64,000 bases of DNA. It comes from Paraburkholderia phosphatilytica (lineage in GTDB: Bacteria > Pseudomonadota > Gammaproteobacteria > Burkholderiales > Burkholderiaceae). The translations under genes were made by a program, and so were the position numbers. Below, one piece after another: positions 16,268-25,325 of this stretch (position 1 is the first letter of the stretch; every line of letters starts with the position of its first letter). The notes below the pieces were generated by a model, which was not told where the DNA came from, did no database searches, and worked only from the letters and a program-made list of their open reading frames with translations. The stretch spans positions 1 to 64,000 of the forward strand of contig NZ_QQOA01000029.1 of assembly GCF_003443895.1 (NCBI RefSeq), in the 5' to 3' direction.

Positions 16268-17293
16268 GTGGCCACGTTGAAGGACGTTGCTGCACTCGCG
16301 GGCGTCGGCATGTCGACGGCATCGCGCGCGATCTCGGGCAAGGGCCCCGTGTCGGCGGACGCGGCCGCGCGCGTGCAGGCCGCAATCGAAGCGCTGAACT
16401 TCCGGCCGTCGTCGATCGGCCGCGCGATGGCGACCAAGCAGCTCGGCATCATCGGCATTTTCGTGCCGACATTCTTCGGTTCATATTACGGCACCATCCT
16501 CAAGGAGACCGATACGGAGCTGAGGGCGGTGCATCGGCACGTGGTGGTCGCGACCGGCTGCGGCGAGACCACGCCGCGCGAGCAGGCCATCGAAGCGGTA
16601 CGTTTCCTGATTGGCCGCGACTGCGACGGCGTGGTGGTGATCAGCCACGACCTGCACGACGAAGACCTGACCATGCTGCACAAGCTGCATCCGCGCATGG
16701 CGTTTCTGAACCGCGCGTTCGACCAGTTGCCCGATGCGTCGTTCTGCGCGGACCACGTGCGCGGCGGCGCGCTCGCGGCGCGCACGCTGCTCGATCATGG
16801 CCACCGTGACATCGCGGTGATCGCGGGGCCGTTCACCGCATCGGACAACCGCGCGCGCCTCGACGGCTTTTTCGCGGAACTCGCGCGCGATGGCATCGCG
16901 CGCAACGACGTCACGCTGATCGAATCGGACTTCTCGCCCGAAGGCGGCTATGCGGCGACCGGCGAACTGCTGAAGGGCAACGCGCAGTTCACCGGCCTCT
17001 TCTGCGCGAACGACACGATGGCCGTCAGCGCGCTCGCCCGCCTGCAGGAAGCGGGCGTTTCGGTGCCGCACGAGGTATCCGTCATCGGCTACGACGACGA
17101 CTATTCGGCCGCGTACACAGCGCCCGGGCTCACGTCGGTGCATATTCCGACTGCCGAGCTGACCCGCAACGCGGTGCGCTGGCTCGTCAACCAGTGCTAT
17201 GGCACGTCATGGGACATCGAACGCGACTTTCCGGTGACGGTGACGATGCGCGGGTCTGTCGCCCACGCATCGAAAACGAAGCACCGGAGATAA
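16268..17293 (+). CDS. LacI-family transcriptional regulator
   Basis: 341 residues. The N-terminal HTH reads ATLKDVAALAGVGMSTASRA (residues 2-21), followed by the hinge helix region and a periplasmic-binding-protein-like sugar domain (about 60-335) with CDGVVVISHDL and VSVIGYDDD. Start is GTG 16268 with GGAG 6 nt upstream. It most likely represses the cluster through the palindrome at 10157-10172 and is released by the imported sugar or its hydrolysis product. Its stop lies 7 nt from the end of the convergent peptidase gene. Confidence 0.93.
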   Translation: MATLKDVAALAGVGMSTASRAISGKGPVSADAAARVQAAIEALNFRPSSIGRAMATKQLGIIGIFVPTFFGSYYGTILKETDTELRAVHRHVVVATGCGETTPREQAIEAVRFLIGRDCDGVVVISHDLHDEDLTMLHKLHPRMAFLNRAFDQLPDASFCADHVRGGALAARTLLDHGHRDIAVIAGPFTASDNRARLDGFFAELARDGIARNDVTLIESDFSPEGGYAATGELLKGNAQFTGLFCANDTMAVSALARLQEAGVSVPHEVSVIGYDDDYSAAYTAPGLTSVHIPTAELTRNAVRWLVNQCYGTSWDIERDFPVTVTMRGSVAHASKTKHRR

Positions 17294-17299
17294 CGAGGC

Positions 17300-19210
17300 T
17301 CAAGCGGCCCCGCCACGCAGATGCTTCGCGAGGAACGCTTCCATCGCCGCGTAGAACTCGTACTGGTTCTCTTCGTTGTGGAAGCCGTGCCCTTCATTCT
17401 CCTTCAGCAGATACTGCACGTCGACGCCGCGCGAGCGTAGCGCGGCAACGATCTGGTCGCTCTCGGCCTGCTTCACGCGCGGGTCGTTCGCGCCCTGCGC
17501 CACCAGCAGCGGCGTCACGATGCGCTCCGCGAAGAACACCGGCGACGCATCGTGCAGCGCCTGTTTGCCCGCCTCGGTGTTCGGGCTGCCGATCATCTCG
17601 TACATCATGTCGAGCATCGGCTTCCAGTACGGCGGCACCGATTCGAGCATCGTGAAGAGATTCGATACGCCCACGTAGTCGATCGCGGCCGCGTAGCGGT
17701 TCGGCGTGAACGTCACGCCCGCGAGTACCGCGTAGCCGCCGTAGCTCGCGCCATAGATCGCCACCCGCTTCGCATCGGCGATGCCCTGCGACACGAGCCA
17801 GTCGACGCCGTCGTCGATATCGTGCTGCATGGTTTTGCCCCACTGCCCGAAGCTCGCTTCCCAGAACGCGCGCCCATAGCCCGTCGAGCCGCGGAAATTC
17901 ACCTGCAGCACCGCATAGCCGCGGTTCGCGAGCAACTGCACTTCCGGATTGAAGCCCCAGTGATCGCGCGCCCACGGGCCGCCGTGCGGGTTCACGACGA
18001 GCGGCAGGTTGTGCGGCGCGACGTTGCCATGCCCGCTCGCGCTCGCGACGTCCGGCGGCAGCGTCAGATAGCCGTTGATCTGCAATCCGTCGCGCGACGT
18101 GAAGCGCACCGGCTGCATCGGCGCCATGTCGGCGACGTCGAGCCAGGGCATCGCATCGGCCAGCTTCGTCAGGCGCCGGCTGCCGATGTCGTACAGGTAC
18201 GTCGAGCCGGCCGACCGGTCGCTCGACGCGGTGACGATCGCGCGCGTTTCGTCCTTCGTGATGCTGGTCAGCCAGATGTCGGCGTTGGGCAGCTGCGCTT
18301 CGAGATCCGCGATCATCGCGCGCGCGTCGTCATCGAAAAAGTACCGGTGGACCCGGTCGTCCGCGTACCACGCGGTAGTCAGCACGCGGCGCAGCCGCGA
18401 ATGCGCGAGGCCGCCCACGTCCACGTCGCGGTGCTCGAACAGCAGTTCACCCTCTTCACCTGTGGCCGGATCGAACTCGAAGATCGCCGCGCGATCGCGC
18501 CCGCGGTTGGACAGCACGTAGAGCCGGCGATTGTCGAAGGTGAACAGCAGTGGTTGCACCGACTCGCGAAAGTTGGTGGTGACGAGCGGACGGAACGGCT
18601 CGTCTTCGGTATCGCGATACGACAGCGTGGTGTTGACGCCATCGCTGGAAACGGCGATGCGCAGACGGCCGTCGTGGTCCGTGTCCCAGCCGACCACATT
18701 GCCGGGATTCTCTGCGATCTGCTGCGACTCGCCGTTAGTGACGTCGACGCGCAGCACGTCGAACACTTCGGGATTGCGCCGGTTGTGCGACACGAGGATA
18801 TGGCGGTCGTCGTCGCGCAGGTCGTCGACGATGCTCGCCTGGATCTGTTCGTACGGCGTCAGGTCGAGCGGCGCGCCGCCGTCGATCGGCACCGACAGCA
18901 CGTGGTAATTCTCGTCGCCGCCGAAATCCTTCACATACAGGATGTGACCGTTGCCCTTCCACAGATGGGTCGGCACATCGCGGCCGGTTTCCGCGGTGAG
19001 CGGACGGGCGGCGCCGACGGGCGCGCCGTCGGCATCGATGGCCTGCACAAAGACGTTCTGCCGGCCCTCGTGCCGCGCGAGAAACGACAGATGGCGGCCA
19101 TCCGGCGAAATCAGGAACTGCGACCGCTCGGGCCGGCGAAAGAAATCGCGGACGTCATACCGTTTCACCGCTGGCGCCGCGTTGCCGGACCCCTGCTCTC
19201 GACCGCTCAT
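17300..19210 (-). CDS. S9 family (prolyl oligopeptidase-type) serine peptidase
   Basis: 636 residues. A beta-propeller (about 30-370, with repeated DGR, GDENYHV and similar blades) is followed by an alpha/beta-hydrolase domain (about 385-636). The catalytic triad is visible: Ser in GASYGG, Asp in GANDPRV, His in EGHGF. NPHGGPWARD forms the oxyanion region. No signal peptide, so cytoplasmic. It resembles acylaminoacyl-peptidase and dipeptidyl aminopeptidase homologs. Start fixed by AGGAGG 6 nt upstream of ATG 19210. Confidence 0.92.
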   Translation of the reverse strand: MSGREQGSGNAAPAVKRYDVRDFFRRPERSQFLISPDGRHLSFLARHEGRQNVFVQAIDADGAPVGAARPLTAETGRDVPTHLWKGNGHILYVKDFGGDENYHVLSVPIDGGAPLDLTPYEQIQASIVDDLRDDDRHILVSHNRRNPEVFDVLRVDVTNGESQQIAENPGNVVGWDTDHDGRLRIAVSSDGVNTTLSYRDTEDEPFRPLVTTNFRESVQPLLFTFDNRRLYVLSNRGRDRAAIFEFDPATGEEGELLFEHRDVDVGGLAHSRLRRVLTTAWYADDRVHRYFFDDDARAMIADLEAQLPNADIWLTSITKDETRAIVTASSDRSAGSTYLYDIGSRRLTKLADAMPWLDVADMAPMQPVRFTSRDGLQINGYLTLPPDVASASGHGNVAPHNLPLVVNPHGGPWARDHWGFNPEVQLLANRGYAVLQVNFRGSTGYGRAFWEASFGQWGKTMQHDIDDGVDWLVSQGIADAKRVAIYGASYGGYAVLAGVTFTPNRYAAAIDYVGVSNLFTMLESVPPYWKPMLDMMYEMIGSPNTEAGKQALHDASPVFFAERIVTPLLVAQGANDPRVKQAESDQIVAALRSRGVDVQYLLKENEGHGFHNEENQYEFYAAMEAFLAKHLRGGAA

Positions 19211-19284
19211 TGAAGCCTCCTGTTCGAAAACGATTCACGTTCAGGAGGTTCATCATAAAGGAACGGCGTCGCTCGCGAGCAGTA

Positions 19285-20592
19285 TCAGTTCGTGTCGCGC
19301 AGCAGGCCCGCTTTCTGCGGATCGCGCATCAGAAGCGAGACGAGGCCGGCCGCCGCGCACATCGCCGTCACATACCAGTAGAACATCGTCTCGTTGCCTG
19401 CCTGCTTCAGCCACAGCGCCACGTACTCCGCCGAGCCGCCGAAAATGGCATTCGCGATCGCGTACGAGAGCCCCACGCCCAGCACGCGCACCTGCACCGG
19501 GAACATTTCCGCCTTGATGAGCCCGCTGATCGACGTGTAGAAGCTCACCACACACGGCGCCGTCACGATCAGCGCGCACGCCGCGAGCGGGCTCGTCACA
19601 TCTTTCAGCGTCAGCATCAACGGCACCGTGCCGAGCGTCGCGAACACGCTGAAGCAGATCATCGAGCGGCGCCGGCCGATCCGGTCGGACAGCGCGCCGA
19701 ACAGCGGCTGCATCAGCATGAACACGAACAGCGCGGCGGTCATCACGTTGCTCGCGGTTTTCGCGTGCATGCCGACCGTGTTCACGAGGTACTTCTGCAT
19801 GTAGGTCGTGAACGTGTAGAACGACAGCGAGCCGCCGGCCGTGAAGCCGAGTACCGTCACGAACGCGCGCCGGTGCCGCCACAACCCGGCGAACGAACCG
19901 GCTTCGCGGCTGCGTCGCGATTGCGCGGTCGTGGTTTCCTCGAGCGAGCGTCGCAGCGACAGTGCGACGAGCGCGGCACATGCGCCGACCACGAACGGAA
20001 TGCGCCAGCCCCATGCGGTCAGCTCACCGGCGCTCAGCACCTGCTGGAGAATCACCAGCACGAACAGCGCGCACAGCTGGCCGCCGATCAGCGTCACGTA
20101 CTGGAACGATGCGTAGAAACCGCGTCGTCCTTCCAGCGCCACTTCGCTCATGTAGGTTGCGCTCGTGCCATATTCGCCACCGACGGAGAGCCCCTGAAAC
20201 AGCCGTGCGACCAGCAGCAGCGCGGGTGCGAGCGCGCCGATCTGCGCATAGGTGGGCAGCGCGGCAATCATCAGCGAACCGCCGCACATCATGAAGACCG
20301 ATACGAGCATCGACGTGCGCCGGCCGTGGCGGTCGGCGAGTCGACCGAAAAACCAGCCGCCGATGGGACGCATCAGGAACCCGGCGGCGAACACGCCGGC
20401 GGTATTGAGCAACTGCGTGGTCGGATTGCCCGAGGGAAAGAAAGCGGGTGCGAAGTACAACGCGCAGAACGAGTAGACATAGAAATCGAACCACTCGACG
20501 AGATTGCCGGACGATGCGCCGACGATCGCCATGATGCGACGGCGCGCGCCGTATGCGCGATGAATTTCCTGGGTGTTTTCAACTGTTGCCAT
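19285..20592 (-). CDS. MFS transporter, metabolite:H+ symporter (KgtP/ProP-like) family
   Basis: 435 residues, twelve predicted helices. The family signature appears as GNLVEWFDFYVYSF near the N-terminus, and the two copies of motif A read GRLADRHGRR and GALSDRIGRR. The central segment QGLSVGGEYGTSATYMSE is highly characteristic of alpha-ketoglutarate, citrate or osmolyte symporters. The substrate cannot be read from sequence. GGAGA 6 nt before ATG 20592 supports the start. It follows the S9 peptidase on the same strand only in the sense of lying upstream by about 75 bp, so co-transcription is possible. Confidence 0.92.
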   Translation of the reverse strand: MATVENTQEIHRAYGARRRIMAIVGASSGNLVEWFDFYVYSFCALYFAPAFFPSGNPTTQLLNTAGVFAAGFLMRPIGGWFFGRLADRHGRRTSMLVSVFMMCGGSLMIAALPTYAQIGALAPALLLVARLFQGLSVGGEYGTSATYMSEVALEGRRGFYASFQYVTLIGGQLCALFVLVILQQVLSAGELTAWGWRIPFVVGACAALVALSLRRSLEETTTAQSRRSREAGSFAGLWRHRRAFVTVLGFTAGGSLSFYTFTTYMQKYLVNTVGMHAKTASNVMTAALFVFMLMQPLFGALSDRIGRRRSMICFSVFATLGTVPLMLTLKDVTSPLAACALIVTAPCVVSFYTSISGLIKAEMFPVQVRVLGVGLSYAIANAIFGGSAEYVALWLKQAGNETMFYWYVTAMCAAAGLVSLLMRDPQKAGLLRDTN

Positions 20593-20876
20593 TCACGTCT
20601 CCATGTGTTGTCGATGCGAACCTGGCGACGAAATGTTGCGTCGTCCATCGCCTTTCGCGCCGCGATCGATCATAGTTGGCGATTCCAGTTCCCTATCTCA
20701 AATTAGAACGGGCGCACTGCGATCGACACATGGAGTGCCGCGGGATCGCGGTCGATCATGCCGTACACCACTGCTGCAGTGATCTTCCATTGCCATTTTC
20801 TATTAGTTCGGACTACGATGCATCAACTTTACGACCCTGCCGTCGAAGGTGAATCCGTGTTCATAGAGGAGATGCC

Positions 20877-22781
20877 ATGAAAGTCGGTTCAGTTGATCCC
20901 GTCGATTCGCCGCAAGCGTCGGGCGACCCGTCATCCGCTGGGCCGAATTTCACGAGCGATCATGGCGCGCCCCAGATGTCGCGTGGCCCAACGCAGCTGG
21001 CAACCGAACTCGTCATGGCAAACGACGCCGGCCAGAGCATGCAGAAATTCGACGCTGCGCTTGTGGACATCCGCAACGATGTCCTGCAGGGCAAGGACAC
21101 GACCGATGACAGCATCGCCGCGGCGAAGGCGTTCAACGATGCATACGATCAGTCGAACCGGGCGGCACCCAGCTACGACCAGCAAGGGCGGATTGCTTCG
21201 CTCGCGAAAGCGATCAGGGACGGTGAACCGACCGATTCACTCGACTCGATCGCACAGAAGGCTCACGTCCCGTTGCCGGGACTTCAGCGCAAGAGCAGCC
21301 AGGACTTGTACGGCTCCTATGGCAAGACGGCAAGCACCTACACGCGCGCGCTGATTTTCGACGAAGCGCGTTTCAACAACTCGAAGGTGCTGCAGAACAC
21401 ATCGTTCGCGCGGCTTCTGCGCCCAGGCAAAAGCGTGCTGGACCCGATCGGCGCCAATGGACGGCTCGGCGTTCTGTTAGGAAACCGTATGAATGCCGCC
21501 GCCAGCAATTTCACGAAGGCGGCCACGATGTTCGCGTCGGGTATCGCCAGAATGCGCAACGGTCAGGATCCGACCGACGACTTCATCGGAGGCAGTGCGG
21601 CGGCGGGCCAGGGTGCGACCGAAATCACGGCCGGTGCGATGACCGACTTCGGCAATCATATGGTCAAGCTGCAGGCCGCGAGACCGCCACAAAGACCTGC
21701 CACCCCGCAGAGTCCACTGTCCGACCGTACCGCCACGACGTCAGCCGGGCGCTCCGGATCGCCGGACGAATTCGGACAGTTTGCCCCGGACGACCCGCTT
21801 CACGAACGGATCGACAGCGAGACAGGCAGCACGGCGTCGGACATGGATCAGCAGGTTGCCGCGCGGCGGCACGAACCGGAAGAGCGCGTCCTCAACGATG
21901 TCGAAGCAAGAGGAGACGATGCGGCGGCGCTGTCGTTGCAGGACGGCGTGGACGGCATCAAGGGCGAGTGGCTGCAGATCGGCGAACTCGAATCGACGTT
22001 GAGGGAAGCGTCGCAACAGGCCGCGAAAGACGCGCACGAGAACATCAAGAGCATCGACGAACGGGCGCAGCCGCTCGTCGATGAGCTGAAATCGCACGGA
22101 TACGACACCGTCGATGCCGCTCGCGCATCGGATCAGACCGCGGTGAAGCGGATCGTCGCGCAGCTCGACGACTATGCGCATCTGAAGCGGCAGGCTTACG
22201 ACCAGTTCAACCACGCGCTGGACGAACAGGAGGGCTTGCTGAAATCGGCGCCAGCCGCATTCGACGATCTCGACAGCCTGATGCGCAGCACGCCCGTGGA
22301 TCAGCGCCCCGCCAGGGTGTCGGAATGGGCGGACAAGTATGGCAAGGCTTTCGGTAAATACCAGAACGGCCTGCTCGCGCGCACGGACACGCTGCCGGAA
22401 TGGTTCAGGATCTCGAAGCCGCTACGGGCTCAGCTGGTGCCCTCCGCCATCAACACAGCGTTCGGCGCAGCCGGATTCGGCGCGGCACTGGACAATTACC
22501 TGAAGAAGAAGAACGCCGGCACGCTGACGACCCAGGACAAGCTGAATCTGGGCGCCCAGGTCGTCAACCTGGCCGGCGGCATCATCGGCTTCATTCCGAC
22601 AGCGGGGCCGCTGCTGGCGCTGGCGCTCGCCAGCATCGGCGTCGGCCTCGGCGACTTCGCCGACCACTTCAAGGAGCGGCAGGACGCGGAAGCGGCGGAG
22701 CAGCTGAAGCAGAACCTGCGCGCGGAGTATGAGCGCCGGCATCCCGGTCATGGGATTTTTGACGGATTCGACGGTGGCTGA
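20877..22781 (+). CDS. Unrecognised 634-residue protein, effector-like
   Basis: I do not recognise a family. The N-terminal 45 residues are Ser/Pro/Asp-rich and lack hydrophobic or charged-signal character (GSVDPVDSPQASGDPSSAGP), as in many type III effectors. There is a long polar helical body with coiled-coil-like stretches (about 355-480), a low-complexity linker near 265-330 rich in Pro, Ser, Asp and Glu, and one hydrophobic C-terminal hairpin (about 563-600, LAGGIIGFIPTAGPLLALAL). It ends in a basic RRHPGHGIF tail. A strong GAGGAG precedes ATG 20877. No secretion-system genes are nearby and no clean hrp-type promoter box is present. It is a solitary gene, divergent from the MHS transporter. 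Confidence 0.75.
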   Translation: MKVGSVDPVDSPQASGDPSSAGPNFTSDHGAPQMSRGPTQLATELVMANDAGQSMQKFDAALVDIRNDVLQGKDTTDDSIAAAKAFNDAYDQSNRAAPSYDQQGRIASLAKAIRDGEPTDSLDSIAQKAHVPLPGLQRKSSQDLYGSYGKTASTYTRALIFDEARFNNSKVLQNTSFARLLRPGKSVLDPIGANGRLGVLLGNRMNAAASNFTKAATMFASGIARMRNGQDPTDDFIGGSAAAGQGATEITAGAMTDFGNHMVKLQAARPPQRPATPQSPLSDRTATTSAGRSGSPDEFGQFAPDDPLHERIDSETGSTASDMDQQVAARRHEPEERVLNDVEARGDDAAALSLQDGVDGIKGEWLQIGELESTLREASQQAAKDAHENIKSIDERAQPLVDELKSHGYDTVDAARASDQTAVKRIVAQLDDYAHLKRQAYDQFNHALDEQEGLLKSAPAAFDDLDSLMRSTPVDQRPARVSEWADKYGKAFGKYQNGLLARTDTLPEWFRISKPLRAQLVPSAINTAFGAAGFGAALDNYLKKKNAGTLTTQDKLNLGAQVVNLAGGIIGFIPTAGPLLALALASIGVGLGDFADHFKERQDAEAAEQLKQNLRAEYERRHPGHGIFDGFDGG

Positions 22782-23262
22782 GGCGGTTGACGCCGCTGCC
22801 GGCGGCATCGCGCGCCGCCCTCCCGATGCGGCGCTTACGCCACGGGTCATGCGAATTTCCGTGCCGTCATTCCCGAATTGCGACATTATTTCCCGGCGAA
22901 GCTAATTCGTTTGATGATTTAACAACGGCATCGGCGGGCGCATAGCGGGTTCCATTGACCAAAGTCGGCTATGCTTGCCGCGGCGCTTGCCGGACGCCGG
23001 TTTGAACGGTGGACGAACGAACGTGCGATAACCTGTCTAAATAAATTTGATGAAGTCGCAGTTAAAGAGGATGAGTGACCGGCGAATGAGCGGCGGCGCG
23101 GGAAAATTAAAGTTTCTTTCGCTTTCGTTCGATAACCTGTTCGAAGGCCAAGCCGGCATTCTTCCCTCTTGAGGCAGTTCCTTGACCCGAAAACCGATCG
23201 CCGTAGCGTTGGTCCGGCGAGACGTCGCTGGTCAAACGACCCGTAGAGCCACGGATACCTCG
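22782..23262. other. Intergenic region upstream of rpfR, with an 11-bp direct repeat
   Basis: Contains more A+T than its neighbours. The 11-mer CGATAACCTGT occurs twice in direct orientation, at 23026-23036 and 23130-23140. No gene-sized ORF with a ribosome site is seen. A TTG at 23182 preceded by GAGG would extend RpfR by 27 residues, but the ATG at 23263 gives the standard family length. Confidence 0.6.
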
Positions 23263-25266
23263 ATGAAAGACGTCCAACCAGACCAGTTGCTGTATGCCCA
23301 GTTCGGCACGAGCAGCCCATGCTGGCGTCTGTCGGGCGACAGCAATGCGCTCGAACTGACCGAGGACACCGGGCCCGGTCCAGCCAACGTCGCCGTCGCG
23401 CTGACCAGCCAGCAGGCCGCGCAGATCCGCCGTCTGTCCGGCGTCACGTCGCACCTGACGCTCGACGTCCACTTTCTCGGCGAACCGTTGCGCCTGCACC
23501 TGGTTGGCCGCAAGCTGTCGGCCAACCTGTGGGCCGGCACCGCGTCGTCCTACGAAGACACCGAATCGGTCGCGCGCGACCTCGTGCACGGCCTGTCGTT
23601 CGCCGAAACGGTGGTGTCGGAAGTGAACTCGGTCGTCGTGATCGTCGACCGGCAGGGCCGCATCCAGCGCTTCAACCGGCTTGCCGAAGAGCTGACCGGC
23701 ATGAAGGAAACCGACGTGATCGGGCGCAACGTGTGGGCACTCTTCATGTCGTCGAGCGAAGGTGCGGCGTCCAGCCACAACATCAGCAGCTTCTTCAACC
23801 GTGGCGTGTCGTACGAAGTCGAGCGCGTGGTGAAGACCGTGCACGGCGAGCGGCTCTTCGTGTTCCGCAACAAGTTCGTGCACAGCGGCAGCGGCATCGA
23901 CGAACAGTTCCTGATCTGCTCCGGCACCGACATCACCGAAGAACGCCGCGCGCAGGAACGGCTGCGCGAGCTCGCCAATACGGACAGCCTCACGGGCCTG
24001 ATGAACCGCAACGCGATCCACGACCGGATCCGCGCGGCGCTCGAGGAGGCCGCGGAAGGCGAATCGGTCGGCATCCTGTATCTGGATCTCGACAACTTCA
24101 AGAAGGTCAACGACCACTACGGTCACGTGTTCGGCGACCGGCTGATCCAGGACGTGTCGGCGACGATCGTCGCATGCCTCGACGAAAGCGACTCGCTCGC
24201 GCGGCTGGGCGGCGACGAGTTCATCGTGCTGTCGCCGCGGGCGAGCGCGCATGCGCTCGAAGGGACCGCTCAGCGCATCATCGAACGGCTGCGGGTGCCC
24301 TTCACGCTCGGCCTCGTGGAGGTCTACACGGGCTGCTCGATCGGCATCGCGCTGAGCCCGGATCACGGCACGAGCCTCGAATCGCTGGTCCGCTCGGCGG
24401 ACACCGCGATGTACGTCGCGAAAGACGCCGGCAAGCGCACGTGGCGGTTCTTTTCGGCGGAGATGGACCGCAAGGTCGCCGAATACGTGTGGCTCGACAC
24501 CAACCTGCGCCGCGGGCTCGAGGAAAACCAGCTCACGCTCTACTACCAGCCGAAGCTGCAGCTGAGCACGGGCATGGTGCAGAGCGTCGAGGCGCTGGTG
24601 CGCTGGAATTCGCCGGAGCGCGGCCAGATCCTGCCCACCGAGTTCATCCGCTATGCGGAGGAATCCGGCCTCATCAATCCGCTCGGGCGCTGGGTGATGC
24701 AGACGGCCGCCCGCCAGGCCGCCGAATGGAAGGCGCGCGGGCTCGACCTGCGGATCGCGGTGAACGTGTCGCCGCGGCAGCTCGTCGACAGCTCGGTGGT
24801 GCGGCAGTTCCGCGAGGCGCTGCAAGGCGCCGGGCTCGCGCCATGCCTCGTCGATCTCGAACTGACCGAGAGCTGCCTGATCGAGGACGAAGCGCTCGCC
24901 ACCGACGTGATCGCGCAGTTCCGCGAGCTGGGCGCCGAGGTGCATCTCGACGACTTCGGCACCGGCTACTCGTCGCTGTCGCAGCTCGGCCGGATTCCTC
25001 TGGACGCGATCAAGCTCGATCGCAGCTTCGTGCAGGGCATCGACGTGAATACGAAAGCCCAGGCGCTGGTCCGCTCGATGATCGCGGTCGCGCAGGAGCT
25101 GCACATGAAAGTGGTTGCCGAAGGGATCGAGACCGAGCGCGAAGAGGCGTTCATGAAGGCGCTCGGCGTCGACTTCATGCAGGGCTATCTGTACGCGCGC
25201 GCAATGCCCGCGCCTGAGCTCGAACAGTGGCTGCGCGGCCGGCAGAAGCTGAGGCTGATCGCCTGA
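23263..25266 (+). CDS. rpfR: RpfR, BDSF receptor: FI-PAS-GGDEF-EAL c-di-GMP enzyme
   Basis: 667 residues from ATG 23263. The N-terminal domain (about 1-95) corresponds to the RpfF-interacting domain. The PAS domain (about 110-225) is the known sensor for cis-2-dodecenoic acid (BDSF). The GGDEF motif lies at 316-320 (RLGGDEF) and the EAL motif at 443-445 (SVEALVRW), with DDFGTGYSSL, KLDRSFV and VVAEGIET intact. In Burkholderia cenocepacia, ligand binding raises the c-di-GMP phosphodiesterase activity and lowers c-di-GMP. The adjacent, convergent rpfF makes this identification secure. An upstream TTG at 23182 with GAGG is a possible alternative start. Confidence 0.94.
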   Translation: MKDVQPDQLLYAQFGTSSPCWRLSGDSNALELTEDTGPGPANVAVALTSQQAAQIRRLSGVTSHLTLDVHFLGEPLRLHLVGRKLSANLWAGTASSYEDTESVARDLVHGLSFAETVVSEVNSVVVIVDRQGRIQRFNRLAEELTGMKETDVIGRNVWALFMSSSEGAASSHNISSFFNRGVSYEVERVVKTVHGERLFVFRNKFVHSGSGIDEQFLICSGTDITEERRAQERLRELANTDSLTGLMNRNAIHDRIRAALEEAAEGESVGILYLDLDNFKKVNDHYGHVFGDRLIQDVSATIVACLDESDSLARLGGDEFIVLSPRASAHALEGTAQRIIERLRVPFTLGLVEVYTGCSIGIALSPDHGTSLESLVRSADTAMYVAKDAGKRTWRFFSAEMDRKVAEYVWLDTNLRRGLEENQLTLYYQPKLQLSTGMVQSVEALVRWNSPERGQILPTEFIRYAEESGLINPLGRWVMQTAARQAAEWKARGLDLRIAVNVSPRQLVDSSVVRQFREALQGAGLAPCLVDLELTESCLIEDEALATDVIAQFRELGAEVHLDDFGTGYSSLSQLGRIPLDAIKLDRSFVQGIDVNTKAQALVRSMIAVAQELHMKVVAEGIETEREEAFMKALGVDFMQGYLYARAMPAPELEQWLRGRQKLRLIA

Positions 25267-25325
25267 TCACACCTCGCCGGCGCGGGGCAGGCGCGGCGGC
25301 AGACGCACGGCAGCCCGCCCTCGCC

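Noticed and set aside
17552..20706. Plus-strand frames of 553 and 498 codons (17552-19213 and 19210-20706)
   Set aside because: Shadows of the S9 peptidase and MHS transporter genes on the opposite strand; His/Arg-rich with no domain.
20807..20833. TTCG ... TTTACG as an hrp-type promoter box upstream of the orphan protein
   Set aside because: The second half does not read TTCG at the required spacing; no convincing hrpII or PIP box.
23107..25104. Minus-strand frame of 665 codons under rpfR
   Set aside because: Antisense shadow of the GGDEF-EAL gene with no recognisable fold.
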